Assembly (NCBI GenBank): GCA_016802295.1
Contig: JAESIW010000207.1
Span: 2,020,969-2,084,968, forward strand
Length of the DNA stretch: 64,000 nt
Source: Brachionus rotundiformis
Taxonomy: Eukaryota > Rotifera > Eurotatoria > Ploima > Brachionidae
Reading direction: 5' to 3'
The translations under genes were made by a program, and so were the position numbers. This document shows, one piece after another, positions 35,531-47,363 of the stretch. The first letter of the stretch is position 1; every line of letters begins with the position of its first letter. Under the pieces are notes generated by a model, which did no database searches, was not told the origin of the DNA, and saw nothing but the letters and a program-made list of their open reading frames with translations.

Positions 35531-35964
35531 TTATTTTGAGTTATATTTTTTGCTAATTAGTGCAATTGTTATGGGAATGATTAGCATTGCCATGCTGATC
35601 AGCATTACCAGCCAAAAAGCAACTCCTTCATCTTGATCTTTAGATTTTAAAGTAAAAAAAATTATCCTTTTTTTTGTTAAATTATAATTAGATTACCTGA
35701 TAAAATCACTGAATCTCTGTTAGGTTTTATTTTTGCTAATATTTTCTCTAAATTAACTTTTTTTTCAAATAAATCGCATATAACTAAATAAGTTTAAATT
35801 AAAAAATATATTTTTTGTTCCAAACAATGGCTACTTTTTTGTCTATTTTGACTTAAATTTGTTAATTTTTGACTACAATTAATTGCTGAAAAATTGACAC
35901 TCCTCTCAAATTGAACTAACAAGTTCTCAAATTTATCAACTAATTTAAGACAACAAGATTTCAT
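35531..35964 (-). CDS. 110-residue tail-anchored membrane protein
   Basis: Three short exons: 35964-35826, 35783-35697 and 35637-35531; introns 42 and 59 nt, total 333 nt. The first donor (GTTTGG) is weak, but phase and protein continuity support it. The protein is helical and charged (LVDKFENLLVQFERSV, LFEKKVNLEKILAKI) and ends with one membrane segment (FWLVMLISMAMLIIPITIALI) followed by KKYNSK, the layout of a tail-anchored protein of the ER or mitochondrial outer membrane. I do not recognise the family. It starts only 69 nt below the PUS10 stop on the same strand, with an acceptor-like TTTCTAATAAAG just before its ATG. Confidence 0.6.
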
Positions 35965-36033
35965 TTTTTCTTTATTAGAAACAAAATTTATTAAATTTAT
36001 TTATTTATTTTTATTTTTTATTATTTGATAGAA

Positions 36034-38085
36034 TTAATCATCGTAGTTTATCTCAGAAGGAAAGTCACAATTGACAGATTCAACATCAAGTTCGAGTATG
36101 TCGCACTCTTTTCCCAAAATGGTGCACAAACTCGGCTCAGTACGTCCCAAATCTCCATGCACAAATTCTTTAACATAGCTAACAAAATGGTTAATTAGTT
36201 TTAATTTTGATTCCAAATAGCACAGTCAAAGCAACTCACGTTCCGGCCTGAGTTGTCATTTTTATCCTAAAATGGTGCTCATCTATTAATTCAGCGCTAA
36301 TGTCTGTAATATATCTAGGCCTAGTCATTACGGTTCTCCTATGCAAAACTCTTATCGGAGTTTGTTGCAGTATATCAACTTTATTTAATGAGCCTAATTT
36401 ATCTATATCATTGGAGTCTAATTTTGAATAGCAATAGCACAAAGCGCTATATGACTTTGTCTTGTTTTCAGGCGAGTCCCTCATTAGTTTTGTTTCCTCC
36501 CTTTAATTAATATAATAAAAATGTCCTTATTTATTGCCCAAGTACCTTGTTATGTATTGTAGGTCCTTTATGGCCATTTCGTTGGTCGACTCGTTGATTA
36601 TCTTAAAATAAAATATAAAAATAATTTTTGAAATTTTTTGAATATACTTTTTGAAAATGTTTGAGCTCCTCTCGACTAAAACTGGTCCTTTTGGGCTCCA
36701 TAAACTCCAGAGTAAAAGGTCTGCCTTTGCCAAGACATTTGACATCGATGTCTTCACGGCCTGATGAGGTGAAAATAAATTCTGTAGCACCGAGCTCTTT
36801 TTTCAAGGCATCGCCCATTATCTCCTCAATCGAAGTGGTCATTTTGCGCTCTCCTTCGATGATCCACGCAGTTTGGGAAAGAGTGCGAGAGAACTTGAGA
36901 TAACGACCGGCTAGGAAAATTGGATCATGGACACACTCGAGCTCAAATGAGCTCGTCAATCGCTCAAATGGTAGTGTGTAGAATTTTTTCATCTTTTCCA
37001 GATTTGATTCCTTAATCAAGAGGTCAACATTGGTTTTGGTAAATCCGACTTCTTGGATCTCTTTTTGGAGCTTTAAAAAATTATTAAGTACAATAATCAA
37101 AGCAATAAACAGCTATACCTTTGCTTTTTTGGTCAATTTTTTCGGCTTGCCTTCCAATACAGGCACTAGACGTGTATCTCTTTGGTTGAATTAAATGAAA
37201 TTTAAATTAACTTTTTATTATAAAATATTACAGCAAGTTTAAATCAGTCTTTAATAAGCAATCATCCACTGTAAATTTTGTTTTTACATCAAACAAACTC
37301 TTAATTAAAATGCATAAATATTTTAGAGAAATTATTTTTTGGCTCAATAAATTTATCTATTTTTATCTAATACAAAATTGTTCAAAAATTTTTATATTAA
37401 TTTTAATTTTTTTGCTCATTCAAATTTTTAACTGATTTTTTTTAAACAATTCTGATTTGGAAAAAAATTACCAAATAATGGACAGTTTTAGGCATACATT
37501 ATGAAAATATGGTTTTCCCATTATCACTTCTAAGGGATGGAATGTCAAAATTTTCCATAGTTCTTTGACCGATTGACACTTCGGGTTGTACAAGGTTAAT
37601 GAAATTTCACTAGATGGTATACTTTCCAGAAGTAACTGTATAAATTTCTAAAGACATAAATTAAATTTTTTATCTTTATAATCGTAGATACCAAATTAAA
37701 CAAATAATTACTTCTCGTAGAGTGATTGCGTTCGAAGTGGTTAATGAGATTCGGAAATCTTTGAATTGTATTCCACAGTTATTTACTTGATCGGCTAGCT
37801 GGATAAAAAAATTATCATCTACATTCATATACTACTTTATAAATGTACTTCTTTTAAATAGCTTTGGTCACTATACTTTTCCAAGAGGCCAAAGCATATA
37901 CCACAGCCTTTAAAATCAGGGCTATTTTGTTCAGATACTTTCTTTTGCTCAATATACTTTTGTATCCAACTATAACTGGTATTTTGGCAAGATGCAGTCA
38001 ATGTAAATAGCTGAAAGTGGAGAATCCTTTTGGTACAGTTCCAACACAATGAATCAATAATATTTTTAACAAGTTGTTCACTCAT
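36034..38085 (-). CDS. PUS10: tRNA pseudouridine synthase Pus10
   Basis: Nine exons: 38085-37849, 37798-37712, 37647-37472, 37297-37232, 37177-37120, 37070-36648, 36601-36546, 36500-36240 and 36178-36034; 502 residues (human 529). It makes pseudouridine-54/55 in tRNA and has a microRNA-processing role in animals. Visible features are an N-terminal zinc site from two CxxC pairs (CWNC, CGIC), the FLAGRYLKFSR strand, the catalytic block SSGREDIDVKCLGKGRPF with its Asp, RVLHRRTVMTRPR, and the C-terminal TYVKEFVHGDLGRTEPSL. Exons 4-5 are the least certain (acceptor AAAGAG chosen by phase). The middle, THUMP-like part is divergent. Confidence 0.88.
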
Positions 38086-38369
38086 TGTAAGAATTTATCT
38101 ATCTATATTTTTTTTTCTAATTTAATTATTTATTTGCTTTTAACGAGGAAATAAAATTCAATTACTAGGTTCAAATAATACCTGGCTAATGGTAGTATGT
38201 AATGGGCTAGAAAAAATATTAAACCAAAGATAATAATTAAAATATTTATTTACAAAGTTATTTTTACTGTGAAAGAACTTGATAATGAATACAAAAGTAT
38301 CGCAGTACGGTAAAAGTTTTCTCATTAGCAACAACATAAAATTAATTTTCTTTTCTTTTAAAACAAAAT

Positions 38370-39655
38370 TTAGCCAAACGAAAGGGCGTCTTTGATTATA
38401 CGCTTCATGGTTGTGCCGACTGAGACTTGATTGACCGTTCCATCCAGAGAGTAATAGATGCGAAATAAATAAGGTTGTATGTCTTTGAATTCTGACTCGT
38501 AGATTGTGTCCAATTGGCTTTGGTTCTGAAGCTTTGGTGTATAGTCCGGTTTGTCCATAATATCAATTATTTGTCTTACCTTTTCACCCAACAAGTCGCT
38601 CAGCTTTTCACGCAACACTTGTCTCTCATTTTCGTTTGATAGTTGCATTAACTCGATTTTAATTGTCCAAATCTCCCATGGTATATTCTCTGACTGAAAA
38701 TTCAATGGCCAATTGCGCTTTTTTCTGGTGTAAAACTCAAGAGATATTTTGTTGCACTCGGCCGCTTTTAGGCCCTCACTGAACGCAATTATCTCTTGGT
38801 TGACTCGTTGGGTAAGCTCGTTCGAGTTTATCTGCACGTATGTGTAGTCCAAAAAGTCACAGTCGAGATCAGAGAAGCCCACAGAACCAATTGTGTATGC
38901 GTTCGGACTGTCAACTTTTGGTGTATGCTTAAGTGGTAGTTTAAAAATAGATAAATTTTAATAAAGTTTAATTTAATTAATATCAATTTTTATATTTTAA
39001 TTTAAGAAATTAATTATCTGTTAATCATGGCTGAATTAGTAATTTCAAATATTTAGATAGATAAGATAATTTTAAATTTTATTTTAATTCTATTTTCATT
39101 TTAAATTTTGAATTTTTTAACCAAACGTTGATTGTCTGGTAATCAAAACTGTATCCAAAGTACTTGGTTTTGTCATTCGACAAAAAAAATTATCAAATCT
39201 TTAAAAAGCTAACCAATTTAGCTATACGAATTACTAATTATTAATTAGAATTTAATTGTAGACTTTTTAATAATGAGATTTTTGTAACTCAAACAATAAA
39301 AATATTGAGACTTTATTTTCATTAAATGCATTTAATTGATCTAGATTTTAATAGGTACCTAAAAGGATATATCTATTCATATTTTTTAAATGATTTTCAA
39401 GTTAACTTAAAATGAATAGCATTTCTCTTACCTTTCCAGCTGTTCGATGAATCAATATAGTGTGAAAAATAGCTTTTAAATTAATCAAATTTAAATTTGG
39501 TTGTAATTAATTAATATATGTTTTTACTTGAAACTATTTCGGGAACATGTCGACTTTCACAAGACTAGAATAAGTCCAATTTAAAAATATATTAAAAGAC
39601 AAAACTAATTTAATAATTGACTTACAAACTCGAATAGTTGGCTCCGAGCGTTCAT
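38370..39655 (-). CDS. ATG101: Autophagy-related protein 101
   Basis: Four exons: 39655-39626, 39564-39528, 39472-39432 and 38927-38370; introns 61, 55 and 504 nt; 221 residues (human 218). It is a HORMA-domain subunit of the ULK1/ATG13/FIP200 complex that starts autophagy. Matches run end to end: MNARSQLFEF, TILIHRTAGK, NAYTIGSVGF, LDCDFLDYTYVQI, ISLEFYTRKKRNWPL, IPWEIWTIKI, IQPYLFRI and TTMKRIIKDAL. The WF finger, W-P-F at 110-112 in human, reads W109-P-L here. It lies 134 nt below MOCS3 and 284 nt above PUS10, all on one strand. Confidence 0.92.
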
Positions 39656-39789
39656 TATATCATAGTAATATCTAAAATTAAAATATCTAAATCTAAATTT
39701 TAAATTTAAACCATGTCCAGAGAATTACAACTGGAAAAATAAGAAAAAAAATAAAAAATTGATAATTATTTTTTTCGATTTTAATTTAT

Positions 39790-41337
39790 TTAGTATTTTG
39801 GAAAATTAGGGTCAATCTCTTTGCTCCATGTCTGCAAACCACCTTTAATATCTTTGACTACTTTAGAACTAAAATGCTTTTCAAGTATTTCAACAGCTAG
39901 CTGGGAATCATTTCCGCGTCTACACATAACAAAAATTGAATTCTTATCTTCTACATTCTCTCTAATTAAATCTACAACTTTATCTTCATTATAAATGAAC
40001 TCATCAAAAGGAATATCTTGAGCCTAAATTAAACCTTGGTTGTAAAGAAAAATTAATTTCTTACTCAAAGACCCTGGCAAAGAGCAAATGTTGTATTGGC
40101 ATTTGGGTCTGACATCAACCAAAAGATGCGGCTCGGACACCTTATTATATTCACAACAATTAACCCTCTTTTCGTCTCCAAGTACATTAATGTCTTGTGA
40201 TTTATCATTATAGTTGGAAACACCACAGAAAAAGGCATAGTCAAATCTGTCCAAGACTTTATTTTTACTCTCTTGGCTCAGTTCAGTGTCCAAAGCTGTC
40301 TTGCACATTAGACAGGTGTCGATTTGCCTTGGCCGCAGTTTGATGATCCTGGTCTGTAAGTCAAGACCGTCAAAAATCAGCATTCTACCACTCAGGCTTT
40401 CTGAGGGTTATGAAATTAAAATTTTTATTATTTTCCCACTAAATTTACTTCCAATTCCAGATATAATTTTAATTGCTTCCAATGCTTGTAGGGAGCCGAT
40501 TGTGCCCACAATCGGTCCTAAAATTCCCGCATCAGAGCAATTCGAAACCGAATGGGCTGGCGGTGCCTTGGGGTACATACACCTATAACACGGTCCATTT
40601 AAATAATTATAAATTGTTAGCTAATTACTTTTAATTAGAAACATTTCTTTTAATTAATAATTTAAATACTTGGCCTTCGAATTTAAGAGCACTGCCAGAT
40701 ACCAAGGGCTTATTTAAAAGTACACATACATCATTTATTAGATAACGAGTTATCACATTGTCTGTACAGTCTAATATGACGTCATACTTTTAAAATAGTT
40801 AAGGCTAAATTAAAATATAAATTTTGAAAAAAAATTTTTAGTTTTTCCAAAGGATATTTTTCTATTAAAGCTAAAGCTGAACTTTTTTCAAACAAAATCT
40901 CATGCACTTCATAATTTATCTGGTCATTTAATCTTAAAAATTTATCAAAAATGATAAACTTTTTTGCAAAAAATGATAGAATAGCTTACGCCCGACATTT
41001 TTCGGCCAAATTTCGCGCCTTATTTTTGCCTACATGGCGGATTTCGTGAGCTATTTGTCTATGAATGTTCGATATTTCTACCGAATCATTGTCTACTAGG
41101 CCTAAACGCCCTATTCCGGCAGTGCTTAGGTACAGCGCTGATGGACAGCCCAGACCACCACATCCAATTATTAATATACTTGAAGATTTAAGTTTAATTT
41201 GACCTTTATTTATTACTTTTTTTAACAAAAAAATTCCATTTTTCTCTATAAATACTTTCAATTCCATAATCAGGTATGATCAGCTGACGTGAATAGCGCT
41301 CTATTTCAGAATTTGATAAAATTTTATTAATCGACAT
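39790..41337 (-). CDS. MOCS3: MOCS3 (adenylyltransferase and sulfurtransferase)
   Basis: Seven exons: 41337-41256, 41203-40990, 40932-40858, 40787-40670, 40620-40449, 40400-40065 and 40016-39790; 407 residues (human 460). The E1-like ThiF domain activates the C-terminal glycines of URM1 and MOCS2A; the rhodanese domain carries sulfur for tRNA thiolation and molybdopterin. Evidence: EIERYSRQLIIPDYG, ILIIGCGGLGCPSALYL, GLVDNDSVEISN, DVILDCTDNVITRYL with the E1 region, PCYRCMYPKAPP and CLMC zinc cysteines, NCSDAGILGPIVG, and the rhodanese loop CRRGNDSQ. Intron 3 lacks GT-AG ends (see separate entry). The N-terminus is short. Confidence 0.88.
40788..40857 (-). other. Candidate U12-type AT-AA intron in MOCS3
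   Basis: Between LIEK and YDVILDC the frame is broken by 70 nt with no GT donor. The minus strand begins ATATCCTTTGG, the U12 donor consensus, and has GCCTTAAC about 10 nt before the 3' end, close to the U12 branch consensus TTCCTTAAC. Removal from ATATCC to TTTTAAAA restores the frame exactly. The ends would be AT-AA; A-runs on both sides leave the exact cut ambiguous by a base or two. Confidence 0.6.
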
Positions 41338-42269
41338 TTTTTTAAAATTGCTAATGAAGATCTTAAGTCTTGAATATGCAGATTTTAATTGCAATTTATA
41401 TTTGTGTCTATATATTTGATTATTAAAAGCGTAAATTATTATAAATTCAAGTGAATAAATTTTAATTTTTTTTGCTAATTTAAAAATTAGTTGGTGTTGC
41501 ATTTTTAGCTTGAAATTTGCTTCAAAATTAAAAATATATCAAATGTTTAATTATACGAATTTATTTTAGTTGTATTAGGCTGATGAAAAAATGAATACTT
41601 GCCCAACAAGTCGAGCTTAAACTAATCTTCAATCTTTTGCTTTTCCAAGCTCAGTTCAATTTAAACCATTAGCTTAATAATTAAATAAAATTCAAACAAA
41701 AATTTGAGAAATGATGGTTTATATGAGATATTTTTTAAACAATGTATATTTAAATTATAAAATTGTAGTTTTTTAATTAAAAAAATGTGATTTAAACAGT
41801 GATTGATTATTATTAGAGACAAAACTTTAACCTTTGTGGAAGATTCATATTTTGATGGAAGTCTAAATTTAAGATAAACAATTTTTATTAAACTGCATTT
41901 ATTATACCATCCTTTGTTAATTTTTTTTTCAAATGGTATTTTTTAATATCTGTTTAAAAAAAATTGTAAATTAAATTAAATTCTTATTAGAATAAAGTGG
42001 AAGTTTTAAGAAATTTTGGAATTATCGAAAAGCTCATTAACAAATTAGATTTATGAAATAATTGTATTAAAAAGCTCAAATAAAATAAATTGCACATTAA
42101 AATGTGCTAATTGTATTTTTTACATGTTTATAAACGCCACAATTGTATCTTGTAAAAGACCTGTCTATCTGATCTCATAGTTAAAGATGACTCAATGAAA
42201 AAAGTTATTTTTCTTAAGGCTTCCAGGTAATTTTGCTCATGATTTTTATCTAATATAACAAATTTTAAA
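41338..42269. other. Intergenic, AT-rich
   Basis: Upstream of MOCS3. An in-phase open stretch above the ATG (to 41502) is AT-rich and unlike coding; the promoter must be here. Nothing else seen. Confidence 0.4.
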
Positions 42270-43030
42270 CATACCAAACTCTCTTGGTCACCATGGTGAA
42301 AAATTTTCTCTTTTTAACTTAAACAAAGGCGAAATGGTCAGTGGATTTTTGGATAGTACAATAAAAATATGGAACCATATCACAGGTATTGTAAAAAAAA
42401 TTGATTTGTCATGAAAATGAAATATTCTCTAAAGACGCTTTACCAAATGACAATTTACCAAGAGCATCTTGTACAGATTTTGACAGAATATGACATCTGA
42501 AAGAACCATACAGAAGATTTATTATTGAATGATTTTAATCAGTTGCTGCTATATCTGGAATTGCTGCTATATGCTGCTATATCTGAAATCTGGAATTTTA
42601 CAGTGGAACTTGATTTTTTTGGCCTTGGTTACTTAAAACAGCAGCTTTCGAAAAGAAGAGCAACGACCTTGGATGGAGTTTGGGCACTTTTTCAAAAAGT
42701 TTCGTAACAAATCAGGTGAAAATGTGCAAAAAAGTATTTGGTGCCTGGAAAAGAAAGTGTAAATTGGTATCAACGAAGAATGGCGAACATATAGAGCAGA
42801 CTAAAGATATAAACCAGCGACATATTAAAAAGTTAAAGGCCAAAATAAAATGTTTTAAAAAAATACGATCATCCTGAATAATGAAGATATTAAGAGATCA
42901 TTGAATAATCACACACAAGGGTTAATTTTATTGAAGTTTTACCAAAAATAGACTTGGCAAATCCAACTAAAGATAAAACTTTAAAAATATGGAATGTAAC
43001 AAATGCTATTGTCAAGTTTTTCAGAATATA
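42270..43030 (+). pseudogene. Broken WD40-repeat gene fragment
   Basis: One WD40 blade is legible at about 42288-42398 (LGHHGEKFSLFNLNKGEMV then DSTIKIWNHITG) and a second partial blade at about 42967-43015 (KDKTLKIWNVTNA). The intervening 570 bp carry stops and a short Lys-rich frame (42680-42877) with no domain. Probably a decayed gene copy or a nested insertion. Confidence 0.5.
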
Positions 43031-44034
43031 ACTAATTACTTCCTTTACTTAATAAATAATATTCTTAAATAAATTGCTTAAATTGTTATTTAATATATTT
43101 TAATTCGATTAAAGAACATATCAAGAATTATATTATAAAATATTAATTTTTTTTGCTTACGTTTTGTCTTTTAATTGTGATTATTAATTCTTAATTGGAC
43201 TTTTTGTACGAACTAAAATAGTAATAAGAAACAAAATAGATTAAATTTTAAATATGGGTGGGTTTATTTAGAAATAAAATTTAAATTAAATTTATCGAGA
43301 TAAAAATAAATATTAAAAGTCGCACAGTTGCTTCTAAGGTTTTAAGGTACAAGAAAAAAAATCAAAATCTTATTTTTATAATTTATAAATTAAGTTTAAT
43401 GAGTTTTTTAAGGAATTTTTTGTCTAAATAAGCTTTGGAAAAAAAAAACTTGAATGACTCAGCTTTTTGATAAGTTTATGCGTCAAATTTGGTTAATTAA
43501 TGCAATCGGAAAAATTAGGACGATATCACTATATTGAGATTCAGGAGACGGATTTGAACAGCATAATTTTTTTCCAAAAACGCAACTAAAAACTTATTAT
43601 TTATTAGTTGCCATGGAAACAGAACAAAACAAACATTCTTCAAAACGAAATAAAATTTATTAGGCAAAAAATAAAGCTTAATTCTTGATGAATTTCTTTA
43701 TTGGTATTAACTTTTCACACAAAAGACCACCAGATTAGCTCATAGTCTTACATTTTTATCTTAATTTGGTAATTAGTTTTTAAAAAATAAATAAAATTTT
43801 TCAATAATTTAATTTTAAACCAAATTTCGTTTCTTGTATTTCTAAAGCTTAAATTAAATAGCAACCAGCATATCAACAAAAATGCATTTAAAATTCAAAA
43901 TGGAGAGTGGCATATTCTTTGCTTATTTATTTATTTTAAAATTTCTTTAGCTTCGAGGCTTAATCGATTAACTTATTTATATAATAGATAAAAAAGTAGT
44001 AATCTCATTTATTTACTCAAATACAAACAGTCCT
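43031..44034. other. Upstream region of the CDKL-like gene
   Basis: AT-rich, no ORF or RNA gene recognised; promoter of the kinase expected near its 3' end. Confidence 0.4.
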
Positions 44035-46027
44035 ATGGATAAATATGAGAAAATACGGAAAATTGGCGAAGGCTCGTATGGCCAAGTGTTCAAATGTCGA
44101 AATAAGGAAACAGGACAAACAGTTGCCATAAAGAAGTTTCTCGAGAGTGGCGACGATCCGGCCATTCGGCGCATAGCCATGCGGGAAATAAAAATGTTAA
44201 AAGTAAATTTAACATTTTTCTTTTTATCAAAATTTATCTTTTATTAAAAATTATCTATTATTATTTTTTATATATTTTTTTTATTACAAGCATCTTAAGC
44301 ATGAAAATCTTGTAAATTTAATCGAGGTATTTAAAACACGACGTAAACAAAAATTACATTTGGTATTTGAATACTGTGACAGAACAGTCTTAGATGAGCT
44401 TGTTGCCAATCCCAAAGGAGTACCTGAGCCCATGATAAAACGCATTACATATCAAGTTCTAAAAGCGGTAGAGTTTTGCCACAGTCATAATGTAAATTGA
44501 AACAATTTTTTAAATTTTCCAATTTTTGTCTAACCTATTTTCCAAAGTGTATTCATCGAGATGTAAAACCAGAGAATATACTTTTGACCAAGCAGAACAT
44601 TGTCAAATTGTGCGATTTTGGCTTTGCCAGAATTCTAGTACAGAACGAAAACTTTACCGAGTATGTGGCAACGCGGTGGTACCGAGCACCCGAACTTCTA
44701 GTCGGTGACACACAATATGGTACGCCTGTGGATGTTTGGGCCATCGGTTGTGTATTTTGCGAGCTTTATTCCGGTCAGCCTTTGCTTCCTGGCAACTCCG
44801 ACCTTGACCAATTGTATTTGATCAAAAAAACATTTGGCAATCTAATCGAACATCATATAAAAATTCTCCAAACAAATGCATATTACCGAGGTGTGAGCAT
44901 TCCCGAGCCGGAACAGATGGTAGTCAAGCATTTTATTTTCCAAAGCCTAGTTTTAAATAAATTTTAAGGAACCATTGGAAAAAAAATTCCCATACGTGTC
45001 CGAGAATGCGCTTAACTTCATGAAATGTTGCATGGCCATGGACCCAGCCAAACGATGGTCATGTGATCAACTTTTACAGCATCCATACTTTGATAACTAC
45101 TTGATTGAGACCAAGCGAGATGATACCAAAGCCAAATCATATCAACAGACCATTTTTAACTCAGATCGAAAATCAAAGCATCCAGGCGTAAGTGATCCTA
45201 ATTTTTAAAATCTGATATAAAAATACAAACTACTTAAAAAAGACCTATCTTTAAAAAAAAAATCTTTTTCTTTTTATTTTATATTATTTATTTACAATTA
45301 ATAAAATTTTAAGTTTCGATTAAATTTAAGAAAAAAATCAATTAATTAATTTTCTTATCTTTTATTTAAATTAAAAAAAAAATTAGTTTCCTACGCTTTC
45401 GAACGCAGTTAATCCAGTAGTTAATGCCGATATTGATAATCAATTTGATGATTTGCTCAATTTGAACGAAGCTGAGTATGCCACAAATCGGAAAAATATA
45501 TCCAGTCTAAGTCAGAATGTAAATTACCAAAACCAGGATAATCGATATCGAAATCGTAGCAAATTTGACTTGAATTTACCAAATATTTAAATAATTTCAC
45601 TCACATTATAAAAAAATAGATTTCTGTAATTTTTATATATCATGATGTCAGGTCCACAAGTCACTTGATCACTTTTGAGTTAATTATATCCCTCACTTCA
45701 CCATTTCCCTCAGAATTAATGTTAAGTGTTGGCTTTATTGATATGTTTTGATAATATTTTCTTTTTCAGGGCATGCTGCCGACGTTACATCATGGCATGG
45801 GTCTGAACCAGTCCAGACTCGACTACCAATCAATTGGAAATGATACACGCAACAGCAATATAAACAACATAAGCAATTTGGATACTTCGGACTCAAGACT
45901 TAACAAGTCGCGCCTGTTGGACTATGGCAGCATTGGCCAGAGCAATTATTCCAACGAGCATACGCAGCCAAGAGGCCAGAACAAATACGATTACTCACAT
46001 TTACCACATATTCGTCAAAATGATTAG
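44035..46027 (+). CDS. CDKL1/4-like protein kinase
   Basis: Six exons: 44035-44202, 44291-44491, 44548-44919, 44969-45187, 45387-45518 and 45770-46027, all phase 0; 449 residues. Kinase domain 1-295: GEGSYGQV loop, VAIKKF lysine, the AIRRIAMREIKML helix replacing the cyclin-binding helix, CIHRDVKPEN, DFGFAR, the activation TEYVATRWYRAPE with TxY, and VDVWAIGCVF. The sequence is nearest CDKL1/CDKL4, kinases tied to cilia and flagella. Exon 5 reads on to a stop at 45588-45590 if its GTAAAT donor is not used, giving a 386-residue form with tail ending KFDLNLPNI; splicing to exon 6 gives a Ser/Asn-rich tail ending SHLPHIRQND. Confidence 0.9.
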
Positions 46028-46900
46028 TTGTTTTAGTTTTTATATTGTTTTTGATCAAAAAAGGCTTTATTCAACAAATTTTGGGCAGAAAGAAAAATTT
46101 TTATAATGAATTTATGTTTTTTTAATTAAGATAATTTTGCACTTTAGGTTTCCATTTACAACCCGGAACAGTTTTGATTTAGAGATCTTTTTTTTTTATA
46201 AGCCATTCAAATTATTAAAATATTGTCTTGTTAATGATAGTTTTTTTTTTTATCTAACTATAAATTTGATGTTTTATGCAAAATTTTTGTATTTAAAAAA
46301 CCAATTTTGAAAGATTTATTTGGAATTCAATAAACCATTTTCTAGTTAATTCACAATTTTTTTATTAAATATCAAAGACATGAAAATAAATGGATTACTA
46401 ATTAGAAGTCATGGAAACCGTATTTAAGTAATCTAGTGAGCTTTATAGAGAATTTAGATGTCTAGACTTTTTAAATGTTTAATTGTGAAAAGTTATTTGA
46501 AGATGTTGAATTAAAAGCCTTGACCAAAATTAATTTTTAATACTTTTTTATATAAAAATAATTGCATAAATAATAATTAAGTTTTTTAGAATTATTTATC
46601 TAAATGAATTTTACTTAAATAAAAGTATTTAAATGACATGAGCAATTAGTCAAATTCAAAAAGAACTTTTAGATATCTTTATAATATTTTAAATAAATGT
46701 TTGATTTTAGTCTCAAGCATAGTCAATTATGTTTAATTAAAACAAAAATTACTAAAGTAAAAAAAGTAAATATTCATCTTTATTTTAAAATTTTTTTTTA
46801 AGCATAAAATTAAATTTTATTTTTAAATTTAGATAAAAGATAAAATATTTTCAAGAACAAATCTTTGGAAAATGACAAAAATCTAATTTTTTTAATCTAG
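46028..46900. other. Convergent 3' spacer
   Basis: AT-rich DNA between the 3' ends of the kinase and the InaF gene. No feature supported. Confidence 0.45.
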
Positions 46901-47363
46901 CTAATTGTTAATTGTTATAGAAAAAAAAACTTTAGTCTTTGAATTGGGCTTAAGCTCAATTCTGTCGAATTTATCCAAATCTATCTGATCCTTGGCCTTA
47001 TTTTGGCTTAACTCTTTTTCTATTGTTGAGGCAACTATTTTTTTGAGCTTTTCCAAATTTAAATTCTAAATGCACAAATTTAATTGACCAAAAAAAAAAT
47101 CCTTAAAAATACCAAATTACTTTATCCATTCCATTGGAAACGTCGATTTCTATTGTTCCTAAAGAGACGTCGTTTGCCATGCTATTTGCCTCCACCACAT
47201 TAAGACTATATTCAGATTCATATTTGGGATTCCATGCCAGTTTGTAGTACAAACCAAGTATAAGTGCGACCAGAGAAACGGAAATTACGTAGGTAATCAC
47301 AGTTAGGACCTTAACCCACTTCTTATTGATATGCTCAATTGTCTTTCTTTCATCTGCGAACAT
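46901..47363 (-). CDS. InaF-motif membrane protein
   Basis: Two exons: 47363-47121 and 47065-46901, intron 55 nt; 135 residues. The segment KKWVKVLTVITYVISVSLVALILGLYY, at residues 14-40, with following WNP, fits the InaF motif (TRP-interacting helix), seen in Drosophila INAF proteins, which support TRP channels, and in vertebrate INAFM1/2. It is a single membrane helix with a short cytoplasmic start. The C-terminal half is charged and helical (LEKLKKIVASTIEKELSQ). The partner channel is unknown. Confidence 0.75.
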
